Shown: positions 44,671-54,997, counted from the stretch's first letter. The stretch is DNA of 64,000 bases from Actinopolyspora xinjiangensis (GCF_900104475.1 NZ_FNJR01000008.1:124001-188000), one strand, 5' to 3'. Made by a program: numbers and translations. Notes: generated by a model from the letters alone, not told the origin.

Positions 44671-45204
44671 ATGCCCCCTCCGCCCGGTCGCTCCGGCGGC
44701 TCCCGATCGAAGCGTCGGGGTCCGCGGCGGCGGCGCGGACTGCGGACGGTGGACGAGACCTCGGCCGGTGGGTTGGTCGTCGACAGCGGGTGGGACAACG
44801 CCGCCGTCATCGGCCGGTCGGACCGACGGGGACGGTTGCTGTGGTCGCTGCCAAAGGGCCACATCGAGACCGGCGAAACGCCGGAGGAGACCGCCGTGCG
44901 GGAGGTCTCCGAGGAGACAGGCATCATCGGACGGGTAATCCGACCGATCGGGACGATCGACTACTGGTTCGTCGCCGACAACCGGCGGGTGCACAAGACC
45001 GTGCACCACTTCCTGCTGGTTGCCGTGGGCGGCGACCTCTCCGACGAGGACGTGGAGGTCACCGAGGTGGCTTGGATGCCGCTTGGTGAGCTGGACAGGG
45101 CTCTGGCCTACGACGACGAGCGCAGGCTCGTCCAGCACGCGATCGCGATGTTCGGGCCCGGCCCGGGCGACGCGGAGTTCGGCATCGGGACGGAGCACGG
45201 ATGA
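44671..45204 (+). CDS. NUDIX hydrolase (MutT4/Rv3908-like)
   Basis: A 177-residue NUDIX pyrophosphohydrolase. The full NUDIX box is present, from [16 protein letters not shown] to VSEETGI, matching Gx5Ex7REUxEExGU, so it should hydrolyse a nucleoside diphosphate linked to another group. The first 30 residues are basic and Pro/Gly/Arg-rich. ATG 44671 comes 7 nt after TACCAT, suggesting a leaderless transcript; ATG 44605 would add 22 residues of poor quality. Its TGA overlaps the ATG of the DUF6049 gene, so the NUDIX-DUF6049 pair is one operon, as in mycobacteria. The substrate cannot be named. Confidence 0.88.
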   Translation: MPPPPGRSGGSRSKRRGPRRRRGLRTVDETSAGGLVVDSGWDNAAVIGRSDRRGRLLWSLPKGHIETGETPEETAVREVSEETGIIGRVIRPIGTIDYWFVADNRRVHKTVHHFLLVAVGGDLSDEDVEVTEVAWMPLGELDRALAYDDERRLVQHAIAMFGPGPGDAEFGIGTEHG

Positions 45205-47633
45205 CTCGGCGCGCCGGTCACGCCCTCAGGCCGACGGGGACCTGGTTACGTCTCGCCCTCCTCGCGGCGGTCAGCTCGCTGTTGCTGGCCCTCGTCCCCC
45301 CGGCCACCCCGGCTGCCGCGGCACGCACCGCCGACCGGGTCGAGATAGCCGTTTCCTCGGTCACCCCCCTGATGGTGCGGGGGAGCTCGCCGAACGAACT
45401 GACGATCAGCGGAACCGTCCACAACACAGGCGACCGCACACTTCGCGACCTCGAGATGCGGTTGCAGCGCGGCAAGGCACGCGCCACCCACGCCAGCGTG
45501 ATCAAGGCGTTGCGGGATCGCGCTGTGACCGCCGCCGCGCGGACCAGGTTCGAACCGGTGGCCACGACGCTGCCGCCCGGTGCGCGCACGGAGTTCGAAC
45601 TCCGGGTGAAGCTGACTGGCACCGACTATCGATCGTTACGGATCGAGGCACCGGGGATCTATCCGCTGCTGCTCAACGTCAACGGTGATCTCGCCCAGGG
45701 GCGACGGGCCCGGGTCGGCTCCACGCGGTTCATGCTTCCGGTGCTGTCACCACCCGGCGGTTCCCCGGAGGCACCGCAGGAACCCACCCCCGTGACCACC
45801 CTGATCCCGCTGGTCGACTACCCGCGCATGGTCCAGCAGCGGTTGCCGGGCAGACCCACCATCCTCACCGACGACCGGCTCGCCGAGTCCCTCGCCCCGG
45901 GAGGCAGGTTGTTCGGCCTGGTCCAGGCGGTCTCCGAGGAGGTTCCCGCCGACGAGCCGCTGAGCAGAGGGCTGTGCTTCGCGGTGGACCCGGACCTCGT
46001 CGTCACGGCCAGAGCCATGGTCGAGGGCTACCGCGTGCGGCAGGACGACGGCGGCACGGTACGGGGCACCGGTTCACAAGCGGCCCGCGAATGGCTGGAC
46101 AAGCTGCGCACGGTGACCGAGGGGCGCTGTGTGATCTCGCTGCCCTACAGCGACGCGGACGTGGTGGCGCTCGGGCGAGCCGGGCTGCCCGACCTGATCG
46201 AGGGAGCACTCGACGGATCTGAAGCGGTGAGCCGCGAACTGGGGACCGACGTCCGCGAGGACGTCCTCTGGCCGGTGGACGGCGCGCTGGACGAATCGGC
46301 CGCCACCCAGCTGGCGAGCACAACGGTGGACACGGTGCTGATGCACCCCGACTCGCTGGCGAGTACCGACGGTTCGCTGCGACCGGTGGAGCTGCGCACC
46401 GGAGCCCCGGACCACACGCCGACAGCCAGAGTGATCGACCCCCTGCTGACCGACGCGCTCAACCCGATGCGCGCGCGGAGCGCGGCCAACTCCACCCGGC
46501 TCGCCCCACTGGGGGACGCCACGCCCTCGGTGATGGACGGGTTGGCGAGCCTGACGTTCCGCTCCCGGGCCGCGGCGGTGCCCGGCACCACGATCGTGGC
46601 TCCTCCCCGCCGGTGGAACCCTGACGAGGGCGAGTTGCGCGACTTCCTCACCGGACTGAGGACACTGCGCCAGGCCGGTTTCGTACAGCCGACCGCCCTG
46701 CCCCGTTCCGACGGCTCGGCCGGGCAAGAGGGCTCGGTCGGCGCGGGGGAGAAAACCACCGGCGACACCGAGAGCCCCCCGCGGGCGGCGATCACCTATC
46801 CGGCGGGCAGCGCCGCCGACGAGATCCCGCAGCGGATTCTCCGGAAGCTGGCGGCCCAGAACTACCGGGTGGGCGAGCTCTACCGCGCGGCCGCGCGTGA
46901 GCCCGCGAAGAACGTCGCCCCGGCCAGCGTGACCACCCCGCTGCGCAACGGTCTGCTGCGGGGAGCGTCCAGTGCGTGGCGCGGTGAGAGCCGGACCGCC
47001 CGGAAGTGGGTGGGGACGGCGGAGCGCACCCTGCAGGGAGTCCTGAACGGCGTCCGGCTGGGCAACCCCACACCGATCTCGCTGACCTCCAGCAACGGCA
47101 AGCTGCCCGTGACCGTGGTCAACGACCTGCCGGTGACCATCTGGTTCGAACTGCACGTGGACAGCCCGCGCGGGGTTCGGGTGGACGACCTCGGGCGGCT
47201 GAAGGTCCCCGCCAACGGCAAACGCCAGTTCCTGCCGAAACTGCACGCCGAGCGCGCGGGCAAGTTCACGGTGGATGTGACCCTGCGCACCGAGGGCGGC
47301 ACGAAGCTGGGCAGGACCCAGCGGCTGCGGGTGGACTCGAACGCCTACGGCGCGGTCTCACTGATCATCACGATCAGCGGCGCGGCGCTGCTCGTGCTGC
47401 TGTCCGGCAGACGCGTCGTCCGACGGATCAGGTCCCGTGGCCGAACGAGCGGGACCACCGACGGTGCGACGACCGGGGCGGAGCCGAAACGAGCCGACGG
47501 CGCCGGGGATCAACCGGTTCCGGAACTCGCGGACGAGACCGGCGGAACGGGGGCCGTCCCCCAGCGGAACGGCGACGAGCACGAGGGCGGCCCGGAGCAC
47601 CCGACCACCGAGAATGATCCACAACAGAGCTGA
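45201..47633 (+). CDS. DUF6049-family envelope protein (Rv3909-like)
   Basis: An 810-residue exported protein. A signal peptide ([17 protein letters not shown], cut near [10 protein letters not shown]) is followed by a beta-rich domain beginning [12 protein letters not shown], a large central region, and a C-terminal beta domain ([13 protein letters not shown]). It ends with one membrane helix ([16 protein letters not shown]) and a basic then acidic cytoplasmic tail of about 75 residues. It is therefore a type I membrane protein with most of its mass outside. Position between the NUDIX gene and murJ is conserved in Mycobacterium (Rv3909), pointing to an envelope-assembly role, but no activity is known. 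It overlaps the NUDIX gene by ATGA. Confidence 0.85.
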   Translation: MTRRAGHALRPTGTWLRLALLAAVSSLLLALVPPATPAAAARTADRVEIAVSSVTPLMVRGSSPNELTISGTVHNTGDRTLRDLEMRLQRGKARATHASVIKALRDRAVTAAARTRFEPVATTLPPGARTEFELRVKLTGTDYRSLRIEAPGIYPLLLNVNGDLAQGRRARVGSTRFMLPVLSPPGGSPEAPQEPTPVTTLIPLVDYPRMVQQRLPGRPTILTDDRLAESLAPGGRLFGLVQAVSEEVPADEPLSRGLCFAVDPDLVVTARAMVEGYRVRQDDGGTVRGTGSQAAREWLDKLRTVTEGRCVISLPYSDADVVALGRAGLPDLIEGALDGSEAVSRELGTDVREDVLWPVDGALDESAATQLASTTVDTVLMHPDSLASTDGSLRPVELRTGAPDHTPTARVIDPLLTDALNPMRARSAANSTRLAPLGDATPSVMDGLASLTFRSRAAAVPGTTIVAPPRRWNPDEGELRDFLTGLRTLRQAGFVQPTALPRSDGSAGQEGSVGAGEKTTGDTESPPRAAITYPAGSAADEIPQRILRKLAAQNYRVGELYRAAAREPAKNVAPASVTTPLRNGLLRGASSAWRGESRTARKWVGTAERTLQGVLNGVRLGNPTPISLTSSNGKLPVTVVNDLPVTIWFELHVDSPRGVRVDDLGRLKVPANGKRQFLPKLHAERAGKFTVDVTLRTEGGTKLGRTQRLRVDSNAYGAVSLIITISGAALLVLLSGRRVVRRIRSRGRTSGTTDGATTGAEPKRADGAGDQPVPELADETGGTGAVPQRNGDEHEGGPEHPTTENDPQQS

Positions 47634-47867
47634 GACCCTGTGCGCGGGCCCGTCCGGCGAACTCACCGCCCGTCTCCGGTCGAACCGGCTCGCGTCGGGG
47701 CGCGGAGTGGCACGTCCCACAGGGGTGGTGGGCCGCACGACGAGCGTGGCGGAGTGACTCCTCACCCCTTCCCACCCGAAAAGCCGAGCCCTCACGTGCC
47801 GAAGCCTCGGCTAGGCTGGGCGGGTTGCACACGTACGGGTGAGCAGGCCGATCGAAGGAATGAGTTG

Positions 47868-49799
47868 GTGCACGGAGACGACCGCGCCGGATACCCCGGT
47901 TCCGGGGGAAGGCCCGGTGGGGAGGACGCCCACCCCACGGAACCGATCCCGCGGGTGACGGGCTCTCCGACACCCCCCGCTGCGGCACCGGGCACGGGCC
48001 CGCCCGGCGACGTCGCGGAACTGACCCAACCGATTCCGACCGTCGGCCAGGGCCCCGGCAACGTTCGTGCGGAGCAGCACACCGAGGTCATCCCCAGCGT
48101 CGACGACAGAGCCGAGCACGTGACTCTCGACTCCCGATCCGAACTCCCCGGGCAGGCCGATCCGCCCGAGCGGGACGGAACCTCCGAACCCCGACAAAGC
48201 GGCGGCGGGAAGTCGCTGCTCAAAGCCAGCGGTTCGATGGCCGTCGCCACGCTGATCAGCCGGATCACCGGGTTCGGCTGGAAGCTCGTGCTGGCCTACA
48301 CCATCGGGTTCAGCGTGGCCAACGACTCGTTCACCGTGGCCAACACGCTGCCGACCAGCATCTTCGAGCTGCTCATCGGCGGAGTGCTCACCAGCGTGAT
48401 CGTTCCGGTGCTGGTGCGCGCCCAGAAGTCCGATCCCGACGGTGGCCAGGCCTACGTGCGGAAGCTGCTCGCCGCCTCGGGGCTGGTGCTGGCACTGGGC
48501 ACGCTGCTGTCGCTGCTCGCCGCACCGGGGCTGGTGTGGCTTTACATGGGCGACTCCGACAAGGCCAATCCGGAACTGGCCACCGCCTTCGCCTACCTGC
48601 TGCTGCCGCAGATCCTGTGCTACGGAGCCAGCGCGCTGTTCGGGGCGCTGCTGCAGTCCAAGCAGATCTTCGGCCCTCCCGCGTGGGCTCCCGTGATGAA
48701 CAACGTGGTCATCCTCGCCACTCTCGGCGTCTACACCCTCCTACCGGGAGAACTGACCGTGAACCCGGTGCGGATGACCGACGCGCACCTGCTCACGCTG
48801 GGCATCGGGGTCAGTTGCGGCGTGCTGGCACAGGCGTGCGTGCAGATTCCGGCGCTGCGTAGGACCGGTCTGAGTTTCCTTCCCAGGTTGGGCTGGGACT
48901 CCCGGTTGTCCGAGTTCGGCGGGATGACGCTGTGGATGCTCGGCTACGTAGGGGTCAGCCAGATCGGGTTGCTGGCGCTGTCGCGCGTGGCGACCGCCGC
49001 CGACCCCGGGGCGTGGTCCATCTACAACTACGTGTGGATGCTGCTGCAGCTGCCCTACGGGGTCATCGGGTTCTCGGTGATGACCGCGATCCTGCCGCGC
49101 ATGAGCGCCGCGGCGGCGGACGGGGACCACGAGCGGATGATCGGCGACCTGTCGCTGGGCAACCGGCTCTCCACCGTCTCGCTGCTGCCGATCAGCGCGG
49201 TCATGACCGCGCTCGGCGTGCCGATCGCCATGGCGCTGTTCTCGATCAAGGACGGCATAGGTTCGGTCGAACAGCTCGGGGTGGCGCTGGCGATCTCCTC
49301 GTTCGGCGTGCTGCCCTTCGCGATCACCATGATGCAGATGCGCGCCTTCTACTCGCTCAAGGACGCGCGAACCCCCACACTGATCATGGTCGTGATGACC
49401 GTTGCCAAGGTGTTACTCGCGATGGCGGTGGCGAACACGCTGCCCGCGGAGAGCGTGGTGCTGGGGATCACGTTCACGAACTCGTTCACCTTCGTCATAG
49501 GTTCGTTCGTCGGTGAGCTCTGGCTGCGCAGCAGGCTCGGACCGCTCGGCAGCCGCAGGTTTCTGAGCACTCTGGCCAGAACGCTGGCGGCTTCCGTCGC
49601 CGGTGGCGCGTTCGCCTGGCTGGTGAGCGTGGGCATCGACACCGCGATTCCCGCGGCAGGCGCCGTGATCGGCTGGCTGCAGGTGGTGTTCGGCGGCACT
49701 ATCGGGCTGGCCGCCACATTCGGTGTGATGTGGCTGCTGCGGGTCGAGGAACTGCGGCCCGCGTTCAACCGAATCACGGGTCTGCTGCGTCGCCGCTGA
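47868..49799 (+). CDS. murJ: Lipid II flippase MurJ
   Basis: A 643-residue MurJ/MviN, which flips undecaprenyl-linked lipid II across the membrane for peptidoglycan synthesis. About 14 transmembrane helices start at MAVATLISRITGFGWKLVL, with the family motifs PTSIFELLIGGVLTSVIVP, QIFGPPAWAPVMNN and LPYGVIGFSVMTAILPRMS. About 120 N-terminal residues are polar, Pro/Glu-rich and likely disordered. GTG 47868 follows AAGGA at 8 nt; the open frame from 47640 is not supported. In Mycobacterium the homologue (Rv3910) carries a C-terminal pseudokinase on the same chain; here that part is the next gene. It is 235 bp after the DUF6049 gene. Confidence 0.94.
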   Translation: MHGDDRAGYPGSGGRPGGEDAHPTEPIPRVTGSPTPPAAAPGTGPPGDVAELTQPIPTVGQGPGNVRAEQHTEVIPSVDDRAEHVTLDSRSELPGQADPPERDGTSEPRQSGGGKSLLKASGSMAVATLISRITGFGWKLVLAYTIGFSVANDSFTVANTLPTSIFELLIGGVLTSVIVPVLVRAQKSDPDGGQAYVRKLLAASGLVLALGTLLSLLAAPGLVWLYMGDSDKANPELATAFAYLLLPQILCYGASALFGALLQSKQIFGPPAWAPVMNNVVILATLGVYTLLPGELTVNPVRMTDAHLLTLGIGVSCGVLAQACVQIPALRRTGLSFLPRLGWDSRLSEFGGMTLWMLGYVGVSQIGLLALSRVATAADPGAWSIYNYVWMLLQLPYGVIGFSVMTAILPRMSAAAADGDHERMIGDLSLGNRLSTVSLLPISAVMTALGVPIAMALFSIKDGIGSVEQLGVALAISSFGVLPFAITMMQMRAFYSLKDARTPTLIMVVMTVAKVLLAMAVANTLPAESVVLGITFTNSFTFVIGSFVGELWLRSRLGPLGSRRFLSTLARTLAASVAGGAFAWLVSVGIDTAIPAAGAVIGWLQVVFGGTIGLAATFGVMWLLRVEELRPAFNRITGLLRRR

Positions 49800-49935
49800 C
49801 GGCGGCGTCACGTACTCTCGAACGGGGAGTCTCTACGGCGGGGCGGACGGGATCATCGTGGGCCACGGCCGCCCTTGGCAGAGCGGGGTCCGCGTTCGGC
49901 GACCCTTGCCGACGGGAAGAATCGGGAGACGGCAG

Positions 49936-51576
49936 GTGAGCGGAAAACCGACCGAGCAGCCGGGTGCCGGACAGCACGAGGACACGATCCACGACGACCG
50001 AACAGTACGTCGGCAGGACACCGCGAGTACGGCACGCGCATCGGAGCCGCGACTCGCGCCGGGCGCGGTACTCGATCACGGTCGATATCGGCTGCTCGCC
50101 AAGGTCGGTTCGGACAGTCGTTGCAACGCTCAGCTCTGGCGGGCCAAGGACGGCGTGCTCGGACGCGACGTGGCCCTGACCATCATCGTCGGTGACAGTT
50201 CCGACACCACGCAGACCTCGGACGCGCGCCGCACGCTGGAACGCGCGATGCACGCGAGCACGTTCAACCACGCGGGCGTGGCCAGGGTGCTCGACGTGGT
50301 CAGCAGCGCACCGGGTGATCCGGACGGCGTGCTGGGCATCGTGATCGCCGAGTGGACCCACGGCAGCGACCTGACCGAGCTGATCTCGGACGGTCCCCTG
50401 GCGCCCGGCACCGCGGCCAGACTGCTGCAACCGCTGGCCGCGGCCGTCGAGGCCGCGCACCACGCGGGACTGGTACTGGGCATCGACCACCCGCAGCGGG
50501 TACGGGTGACCGGTGACGGCGAGATCAGGATGGCGTTTCCGGGCCCGATGCCGGACGCGGGCTCGGGGGAGGACGTCCGCGGGCTGGGCGCCGTGCTGTA
50601 CCTGCTGCTGACCGGCCGCTGGGCACTGTCCGGCAGCCCGGAAGGGGTCTCCTCCGCTCCCGCCGGCCCGGACGGCACCGTCGTCTCACCCCGCACGCTG
50701 CGCCCTGCCATCCCGCTGGAACTGTCCACGGTGGCGGTACGCGCCCTGGGCAGTCCGGAGTCGAACGGGACCACGGGAGGAGTGCGCACCGGAGCGGCCG
50801 TGCTGCGCGTACTGGAGCAGTACGCGCAGCAGGAGGTCGGCGAGGCGGTGATGCACTCGGCCCCCGCCGGGGTGGAGGCACGCGGCAACGAGATCTGGCA
50901 GCGCGAGGATCCCAAGCCCGATCCGGGCAGAAGACGCAAGCTGATCTACGGCGTCGGGGCGGTGGGGCTGGTGACGCTCTTCGTCGTCAGCTGGCTGGCC
51001 TCCATGCTGATCGGCATGTTCGTGGGCCCCACCGAGCCCTCCGGTCCGTCGGAGGTGGTGGGCAACGAGCAGGACGACAGCTCCCAGCGGCAGCCGTCCC
51101 GGTCCGAGGAGAGCTCGGCCCCCGAGCCGAAACCGGTGGCCGTGACCGACTCGGACGTGTTCGTCACCGAGCAGGACCGGGACAACCGGGACGAGATCGA
51201 CCTGGTGCACGACGATGACCCGGCCACCAGCTGGCAGACCGACGGCTACAACGACCAGCTCGGAACGGGTTTCAAGAGCGGTATCGGGATCGTGCTCACC
51301 CTGGACCACCCCGTGAAACTCACCGAAGTGGACGTGACCTCTCCCAGTTCGGGGACGGAGCTGGAGGTCCGGGCCGCCTCGGACGATTCCCCCCGGCTGT
51401 CGGACGCGCCTGTCATCGGCGAGGGGGAGATCCGCGAGGAGACCACCAGCATCCCGGTCGAGACCGACGAGACCACTTCGCACGTGCTCGTCTGGATAAC
51501 CGGACTGTCCCCGGGGGACCGGTACAGCTCCCAGATCGACGAGATCGAGGTGCACGGCATCGGCGGACAGGCGTGA
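49936..51576 (+). CDS. Membrane pseudokinase with extracellular discoidin-like domain
   Basis: A 546-residue protein. Residues from about 40 to 310 form a Ser/Thr-kinase-like domain that has lost its catalytic residues: the VAIK lysine is replaced (DVALTIIV), the HRD loop reads LGIDHPQRV and there is no DFG. One membrane helix (GLVTLFVVSWLASMLIG) leads to an extracellular part with an acidic linker and a beta-sandwich resembling F5/8-type discoidin domains (DDDPATSWQTDGYN, later DRYSSQIDEIEVHG). This matches the C-terminal half of mycobacterial MviN, where phosphorylation by PknB recruits FhaA to restrain lipid II flipping. GTG 49936 follows GGGAG. It probably partners MurJ encoded just upstream. 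Confidence 0.85.
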   Translation: MSGKPTEQPGAGQHEDTIHDDRTVRRQDTASTARASEPRLAPGAVLDHGRYRLLAKVGSDSRCNAQLWRAKDGVLGRDVALTIIVGDSSDTTQTSDARRTLERAMHASTFNHAGVARVLDVVSSAPGDPDGVLGIVIAEWTHGSDLTELISDGPLAPGTAARLLQPLAAAVEAAHHAGLVLGIDHPQRVRVTGDGEIRMAFPGPMPDAGSGEDVRGLGAVLYLLLTGRWALSGSPEGVSSAPAGPDGTVVSPRTLRPAIPLELSTVAVRALGSPESNGTTGGVRTGAAVLRVLEQYAQQEVGEAVMHSAPAGVEARGNEIWQREDPKPDPGRRRKLIYGVGAVGLVTLFVVSWLASMLIGMFVGPTEPSGPSEVVGNEQDDSSQRQPSRSEESSAPEPKPVAVTDSDVFVTEQDRDNRDEIDLVHDDDPATSWQTDGYNDQLGTGFKSGIGIVLTLDHPVKLTEVDVTSPSSGTELEVRAASDDSPRLSDAPVIGEGEIREETTSIPVETDETTSHVLVWITGLSPGDRYSSQIDEIEVHGIGGQA

Positions 51577-51716
51577 CCGGGACGGGGAGTGCCATCCGCG
51601 AAGGAGCCCCTCCGAGACAGTCCTGAACCGTGTTCGCTTCCGCTGGCAGGGACGTGAGAGGTGCTCTGACCAATCTGGTGGATGTGTAACAGCGCACGAT
51701 CAGTAGGGTTCGTGGC

Positions 51717-52325
51717 GTGTCAGAAACCGCCAGTTCGGATGCCGATCTCATAGCGGCTCACCTCTCCGGGGACCGGCAGGCGTTCTCCGAGCTCTTCCGG
51801 CGGCACCGTGACCGGCTGTGGTCGGTGGCCCTTCGGACGATGCGCGACCCGGACGAAGCCGCCGACGCGCTGCAGGACGCGATGATCTCCGCGTTCCGCA
51901 ACGCGGGCTCGTTCCGCTCCGAGTCCAGGGTCACCACCTGGCTGCACCGGATCGTGGTCAACGCCTGCCTGGATCGAATACGCAGACGTCGGACCCGGGC
52001 CACCGTCCCACTGCCGGACAACGGGCCGGGCGAACCAGCACACCCGCACGACAGAATCGCCGAGCACGACACCCGAATGGTCGTATCGGACGCGCTCGGC
52101 GAGCTGCCGGAGGATCAACGAGCGGCTATCGTGCTCGTGGACGTCGAGGGATATCCGGTCTCGGAAGCGGCACGGATGCTCGGCGTGGCCGAAGGAACCG
52201 TGAAAAGCCGCTGCGCCCGAGGCCGGATCAAGTTGGCACAACTTCTCGGGCATCTGCGGAACCCGAACACGGATACGCACGTCTCAGACGAAGGCATGGC
52301 CACGCGTCGACGGGAGGGACGATGA
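51717..52325 (+). CDS. sigM: ECF RNA polymerase sigma factor SigM
   Basis: A 202-residue extracytoplasmic-function sigma factor. Region 2 has FSELFRRHRDRLWSVALRT and DPDEAADALQDAM, with the -10-recognising TWLHRIVVNACLDRIRRRR. Region 4 has LPEDQRAAIVLVDVEGYPVSE and GVAEGTVKSRCARGRIKL. Gene order before trxBA identifies it as the SigM orthologue (Rv3911). GTG 51717 lies 7 nt after TAGGGT, so it is probably leaderless. The stop overlaps the start of the anti-sigma gene (ATGA), coupling the two. Confidence 0.93.
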   Translation: MSETASSDADLIAAHLSGDRQAFSELFRRHRDRLWSVALRTMRDPDEAADALQDAMISAFRNAGSFRSESRVTTWLHRIVVNACLDRIRRRRTRATVPLPDNGPGEPAHPHDRIAEHDTRMVVSDALGELPEDQRAAIVLVDVEGYPVSEAARMLGVAEGTVKSRCARGRIKLAQLLGHLRNPNTDTHVSDEGMATRRREGR

Positions 52326-53260
52326 GTGGCGAGGATCGGCGTGCCGGTGAGCTGGGCGGACCGGAGTGGTCCCCGGAGATGCTCGCCGAACTGCACGCGG
52401 GAGCGCTCGACGAGGAGACCGCGGCGAGGCTGCGGCCCGCGACAAGCGCTGATCCGGCGGCCGCGGCGGTCCTGACCGCGCTGGAGACGACGCGGACCCA
52501 GCTGGCGGAGCAGGTCGCCGTCGAGATCCCGGAGGAGGTGGCGGCCCGCATCGAACGATCGCTGGCCGCCGAACCCCTCCCGGTGGCCGCGGACGGCGCG
52601 GGCGAACAGCGGGCGCGGCACGCTGCCGAGTCCCGGTGGCCCGACCAGGAGCACGACGACGTGGCTCCGGCGGCGGGAGGAACGCACACCTCCGCCGGGA
52701 ACCGGACTGCCGAGGACACCGACGCCGACCGGGAACCGGCGGAGGCGGAACCGGCTGAAGTGATCGGCATCGGACGCGCTTCGGGGCGCCGTGGTGGGCG
52801 GCGCCGCCGACGGTTCACCTGGGGATCGGGCCTGGTGGCGGCCGCCGCTGCCGTGCTGGCCGTGGTGCTGGTGACGTCGCCGGGCGAACAGCCGGGCGAG
52901 GACCGGGCCGACGACACCGGGGCCGGACCACCGGCTGCCTCCGACCCCTCCGATCCACCGCTGGCACTGACGGGGGAGCGGGCGACCCTGAACGGGCGAC
53001 AGCTGCGGGCCGTGCTGTCCTCCTCCGAGCAGTACGCGGCTCCGCTGGAAGACCCGCGCCGGCTGCTGCGGTGTTTACAGGCCAACGGAGTCTCGGACAG
53101 CGACCCCATGGGAGCCCAGCGGATCACCTTCAACGGCGAACCGGCTCAGTTGATGGTGCTGTCGACCGGAAAGGTCGGCCAGTTCCGGTTATTGACGGTC
53201 GGTACCGACTGCGGTCCGGGCAACCCGGCCACCATGTCGGACACCCTGATCGGGGGGTGA
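52322..53260 (+). CDS. Membrane anti-sigma-M factor (Rv3912-like)
   Basis: A 312-residue single-pass membrane protein. The cytoplasmic N-terminal part (EWSPEMLAELHAGALDEETA, an anti-sigma-domain-like helix set without a zinc HxxxCxxC) is followed by an acidic linker, an arginine stop-transfer cluster (GRRGGRRRRRFTW), one helix (LVAAAAAVLAVVLV) and an extracellular domain with two cysteines (LLRCLQANG and TDCGPG). It should hold SigM at the membrane until released. The start overlaps sigM by 4 bp, the usual arrangement for sigma/anti-sigma pairs. The gene's high Ala/Gly/Glu content is in the linker. Confidence 0.85.
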   Translation: MSGEDRRAGELGGPEWSPEMLAELHAGALDEETAARLRPATSADPAAAAVLTALETTRTQLAEQVAVEIPEEVAARIERSLAAEPLPVAADGAGEQRARHAAESRWPDQEHDDVAPAAGGTHTSAGNRTAEDTDADREPAEAEPAEVIGIGRASGRRGGRRRRRFTWGSGLVAAAAAVLAVVLVTSPGEQPGEDRADDTGAGPPAASDPSDPPLALTGERATLNGRQLRAVLSSSEQYAAPLEDPRRLLRCLQANGVSDSDPMGAQRITFNGEPAQLMVLSTGKVGQFRLLTVGTDCGPGNPATMSDTLIGG

Positions 53261-53442
53261 GCGGAGTAGCACGAACCGCTCCCAACCCGCTCGCGAGCGC
53301 GACGCCGCGCGCCCGCCCTCACGAGGGCACCGAAACGGCCGCCCGACGACGGAGGAGTCTGGCTCGGTGGTACCGCCGATCCGACCCGCTCCGCGGCACC
53401 ACCGGTCCAGCATGTGGGCGCGGGCACTCACCCGAGCGGTGC

Positions 53443-53471
53443 GGGAACAACCGACACCTAGTATCACGTTG
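53443..53471 (+). promoter_or_regulatory. SigH/SigR-type promoter of trxBA
   Basis: GGGAAC at 53443-53448 and CGTTG at 53467-53471, 18 bases apart, match the -35 (SGGAAC) and -10 (SGTTS) consensus for the thiol-oxidative-stress sigma factors SigH (Mycobacterium) and SigR (Streptomyces), which control trxB in both genera. It lies about 60 bp before the trxB start. Confidence 0.65.
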
Positions 53472-53530
53472 ACGATGATGCGCGCGGACACCGACCACGC
53501 GCGAACGACGTGACCGAGGGAAGGGGCGCG

Positions 53531-54544
53531 GTGACTGGCGACGTCCGGAACCTGATCATCGTTGGCTCCGGCCCTGCCGGCTACACCGCTGCGGTGTACG
53601 CGGCAAGGGCGGAGCTGCGACCGCTGGTCTTCGAGGGCACCCAATACGGCGGTGAACTCATGACCACTACCGATGTGGAGAACTATCCCGGTTTCTCCGA
53701 CGGGATCATGGGCCCTGAGCTCATGGAACAGTTCCGCTCGCAGGCGCAACGCTTCGGAGCGGAGCTCAAGACCACCGACGTCGAGGAGATCGATCTCGGC
53801 GGCCCGGTCAAGACCGTCAGGGCCGGTGGCGCGGAGTACCGCGCCAAGGCCGTGATCCTGGCGATGGGCGCGGCGGCGCGCTACGTCGGTGTCCCCGGCG
53901 AGGACCGGTTGCTGGGACGCGGCGTGTCCGCGTGCGCCACCTGCGACGGGTTCTTCTTCCGCGACCAGGACATCGCCGTGGTCGGCGGCGGCGACTCCGC
54001 CATGGAGGAGGCCACCTTCCTCACCCGGTTCGCGAACTCGGTGACCATCCTGCACCGCCGCGAGGAGTTCCGCGCTTCCAAGATCATGCTCGAACGCGCG
54101 CGTTCGAACGAGAAGATCCACTGGCGCACGAACACCGTCGTCACCGAGGTCAACGGCGAGGGAACCGTCTCCGGGCTGACCGTGCGGGACACCGTCACGG
54201 GGGAGGAGTCGCAGCTGCCGGTGACGGGCATGTTCGTCGCGATCGGGCACGACCCGCGCAGCAAGCTCGTCGCCGACCAGGTCGAGGTGGACGAAGAGGG
54301 CTATGTGCGGGTCAAGCACCCCTCCACCGCGACCAACATCCCCGGCGTCTTCGCCGCGGGTGATCTGGTGGACAAGACGTACCGGCAGGCTGTCACGGCT
54401 GCCGGTTCGGGCTGCTCGGCGGCCATCGACGCGGAGCGTTGGCTGGCCGAACACGAGGCCTCCGAGGAGGCCGAGGTCGCGCCGGAACTCGTCGGTGGCG
54501 GATACGGCGCCGCCGCCGAGGCCGACACCGCGGCAGCCCACTGA
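53531..54544 (+). CDS. trxB: Thioredoxin reductase
   Basis: A 337-residue low-molecular-weight flavoprotein that reduces thioredoxin with NADPH. FAD binding: [19 protein letters not shown]. The redox-active disulfide CATC lies in [11 protein letters not shown], and NADPH binding in [28 protein letters not shown] closes the FAD site. GTG 53531 follows GGGAAGGGG; GTG 53510 would add seven residues. The C-terminal 25 residues are Glu/Ala-rich and variable. A SigH/SigR-type promoter lies upstream, and trxA follows 104 bp later. Confidence 0.95.
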   Translation: MTGDVRNLIIVGSGPAGYTAAVYAARAELRPLVFEGTQYGGELMTTTDVENYPGFSDGIMGPELMEQFRSQAQRFGAELKTTDVEEIDLGGPVKTVRAGGAEYRAKAVILAMGAAARYVGVPGEDRLLGRGVSACATCDGFFFRDQDIAVVGGGDSAMEEATFLTRFANSVTILHRREEFRASKIMLERARSNEKIHWRTNTVVTEVNGEGTVSGLTVRDTVTGEESQLPVTGMFVAIGHDPRSKLVADQVEVDEEGYVRVKHPSTATNIPGVFAAGDLVDKTYRQAVTAAGSGCSAAIDAERWLAEHEASEEAEVAPELVGGGYGAAAEADTAAAH

Positions 54545-54648
54545 AGGCCGCGGGAACGCTGATCCGACCGCGCCCCGCGTGAGCACCCGCGCACGGGCGG
54601 GGCGGCGATCACCCCCGTAACGACCCGAGCACCGAGTAAGGAGCGAAC

Positions 54649-54975
54649 ATGGCAGCCAAGCCGGTTACCGTTGATTCCGAGTCGTTCAAGAGCGAGGTCC
54701 TCAACAGCGACAAGCCCGTCCTGGTGGACTTCTGGGCCACCTGGTGCGGCCCCTGCAAGATGGTTGCCCCCGTCCTGGAGGAGATCGCCTCCGAGCACGA
54801 GGACAAGATCACCATCGCCAAGCTGGACATCGACCAGAACCCCGGCGTCGCACGCGACTACCAGGTGATGTCGGTTCCCACGATGCTGCTGTTCTCCAAC
54901 GGGGAACCGGTCAAGCAGATCGTGGGCGCCAAGCCGAAGGACCAGCTGCTCTCGGACATCTCCGACTACCTGTGA
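54649..54975 (+). CDS. trxA: Thioredoxin
   Basis: A 108-residue classical thioredoxin with active site WCGPC in FWATWCGPCKMVAP, the buried Asp in PVLVDFWA and the cis-proline loop SVPTMLLF. It is the disulfide reductant regenerated by the TrxB encoded just upstream and supplies electrons to many cytoplasmic enzymes. AAGGAG precedes the ATG. A hairpin overlapping the stop codon ends the operon. Confidence 0.96.
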   Translation: MAAKPVTVDSESFKSEVLNSDKPVLVDFWATWCGPCKMVAPVLEEIASEHEDKITIAKLDIDQNPGVARDYQVMSVPTMLLFSNGEPVKQIVGAKPKDQLLSDISDYL

Positions 54976-54997
54976 AACGCCTCGCGGGGCGTTTCAC
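54972..54997 (+). terminator. trxA terminator
   Basis: GTGAAACGCC (54972-54981) and GGCGTTTCAC (54988-54997) form a 10-bp stem that begins within the trxA stop codon. Confidence 0.7.
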
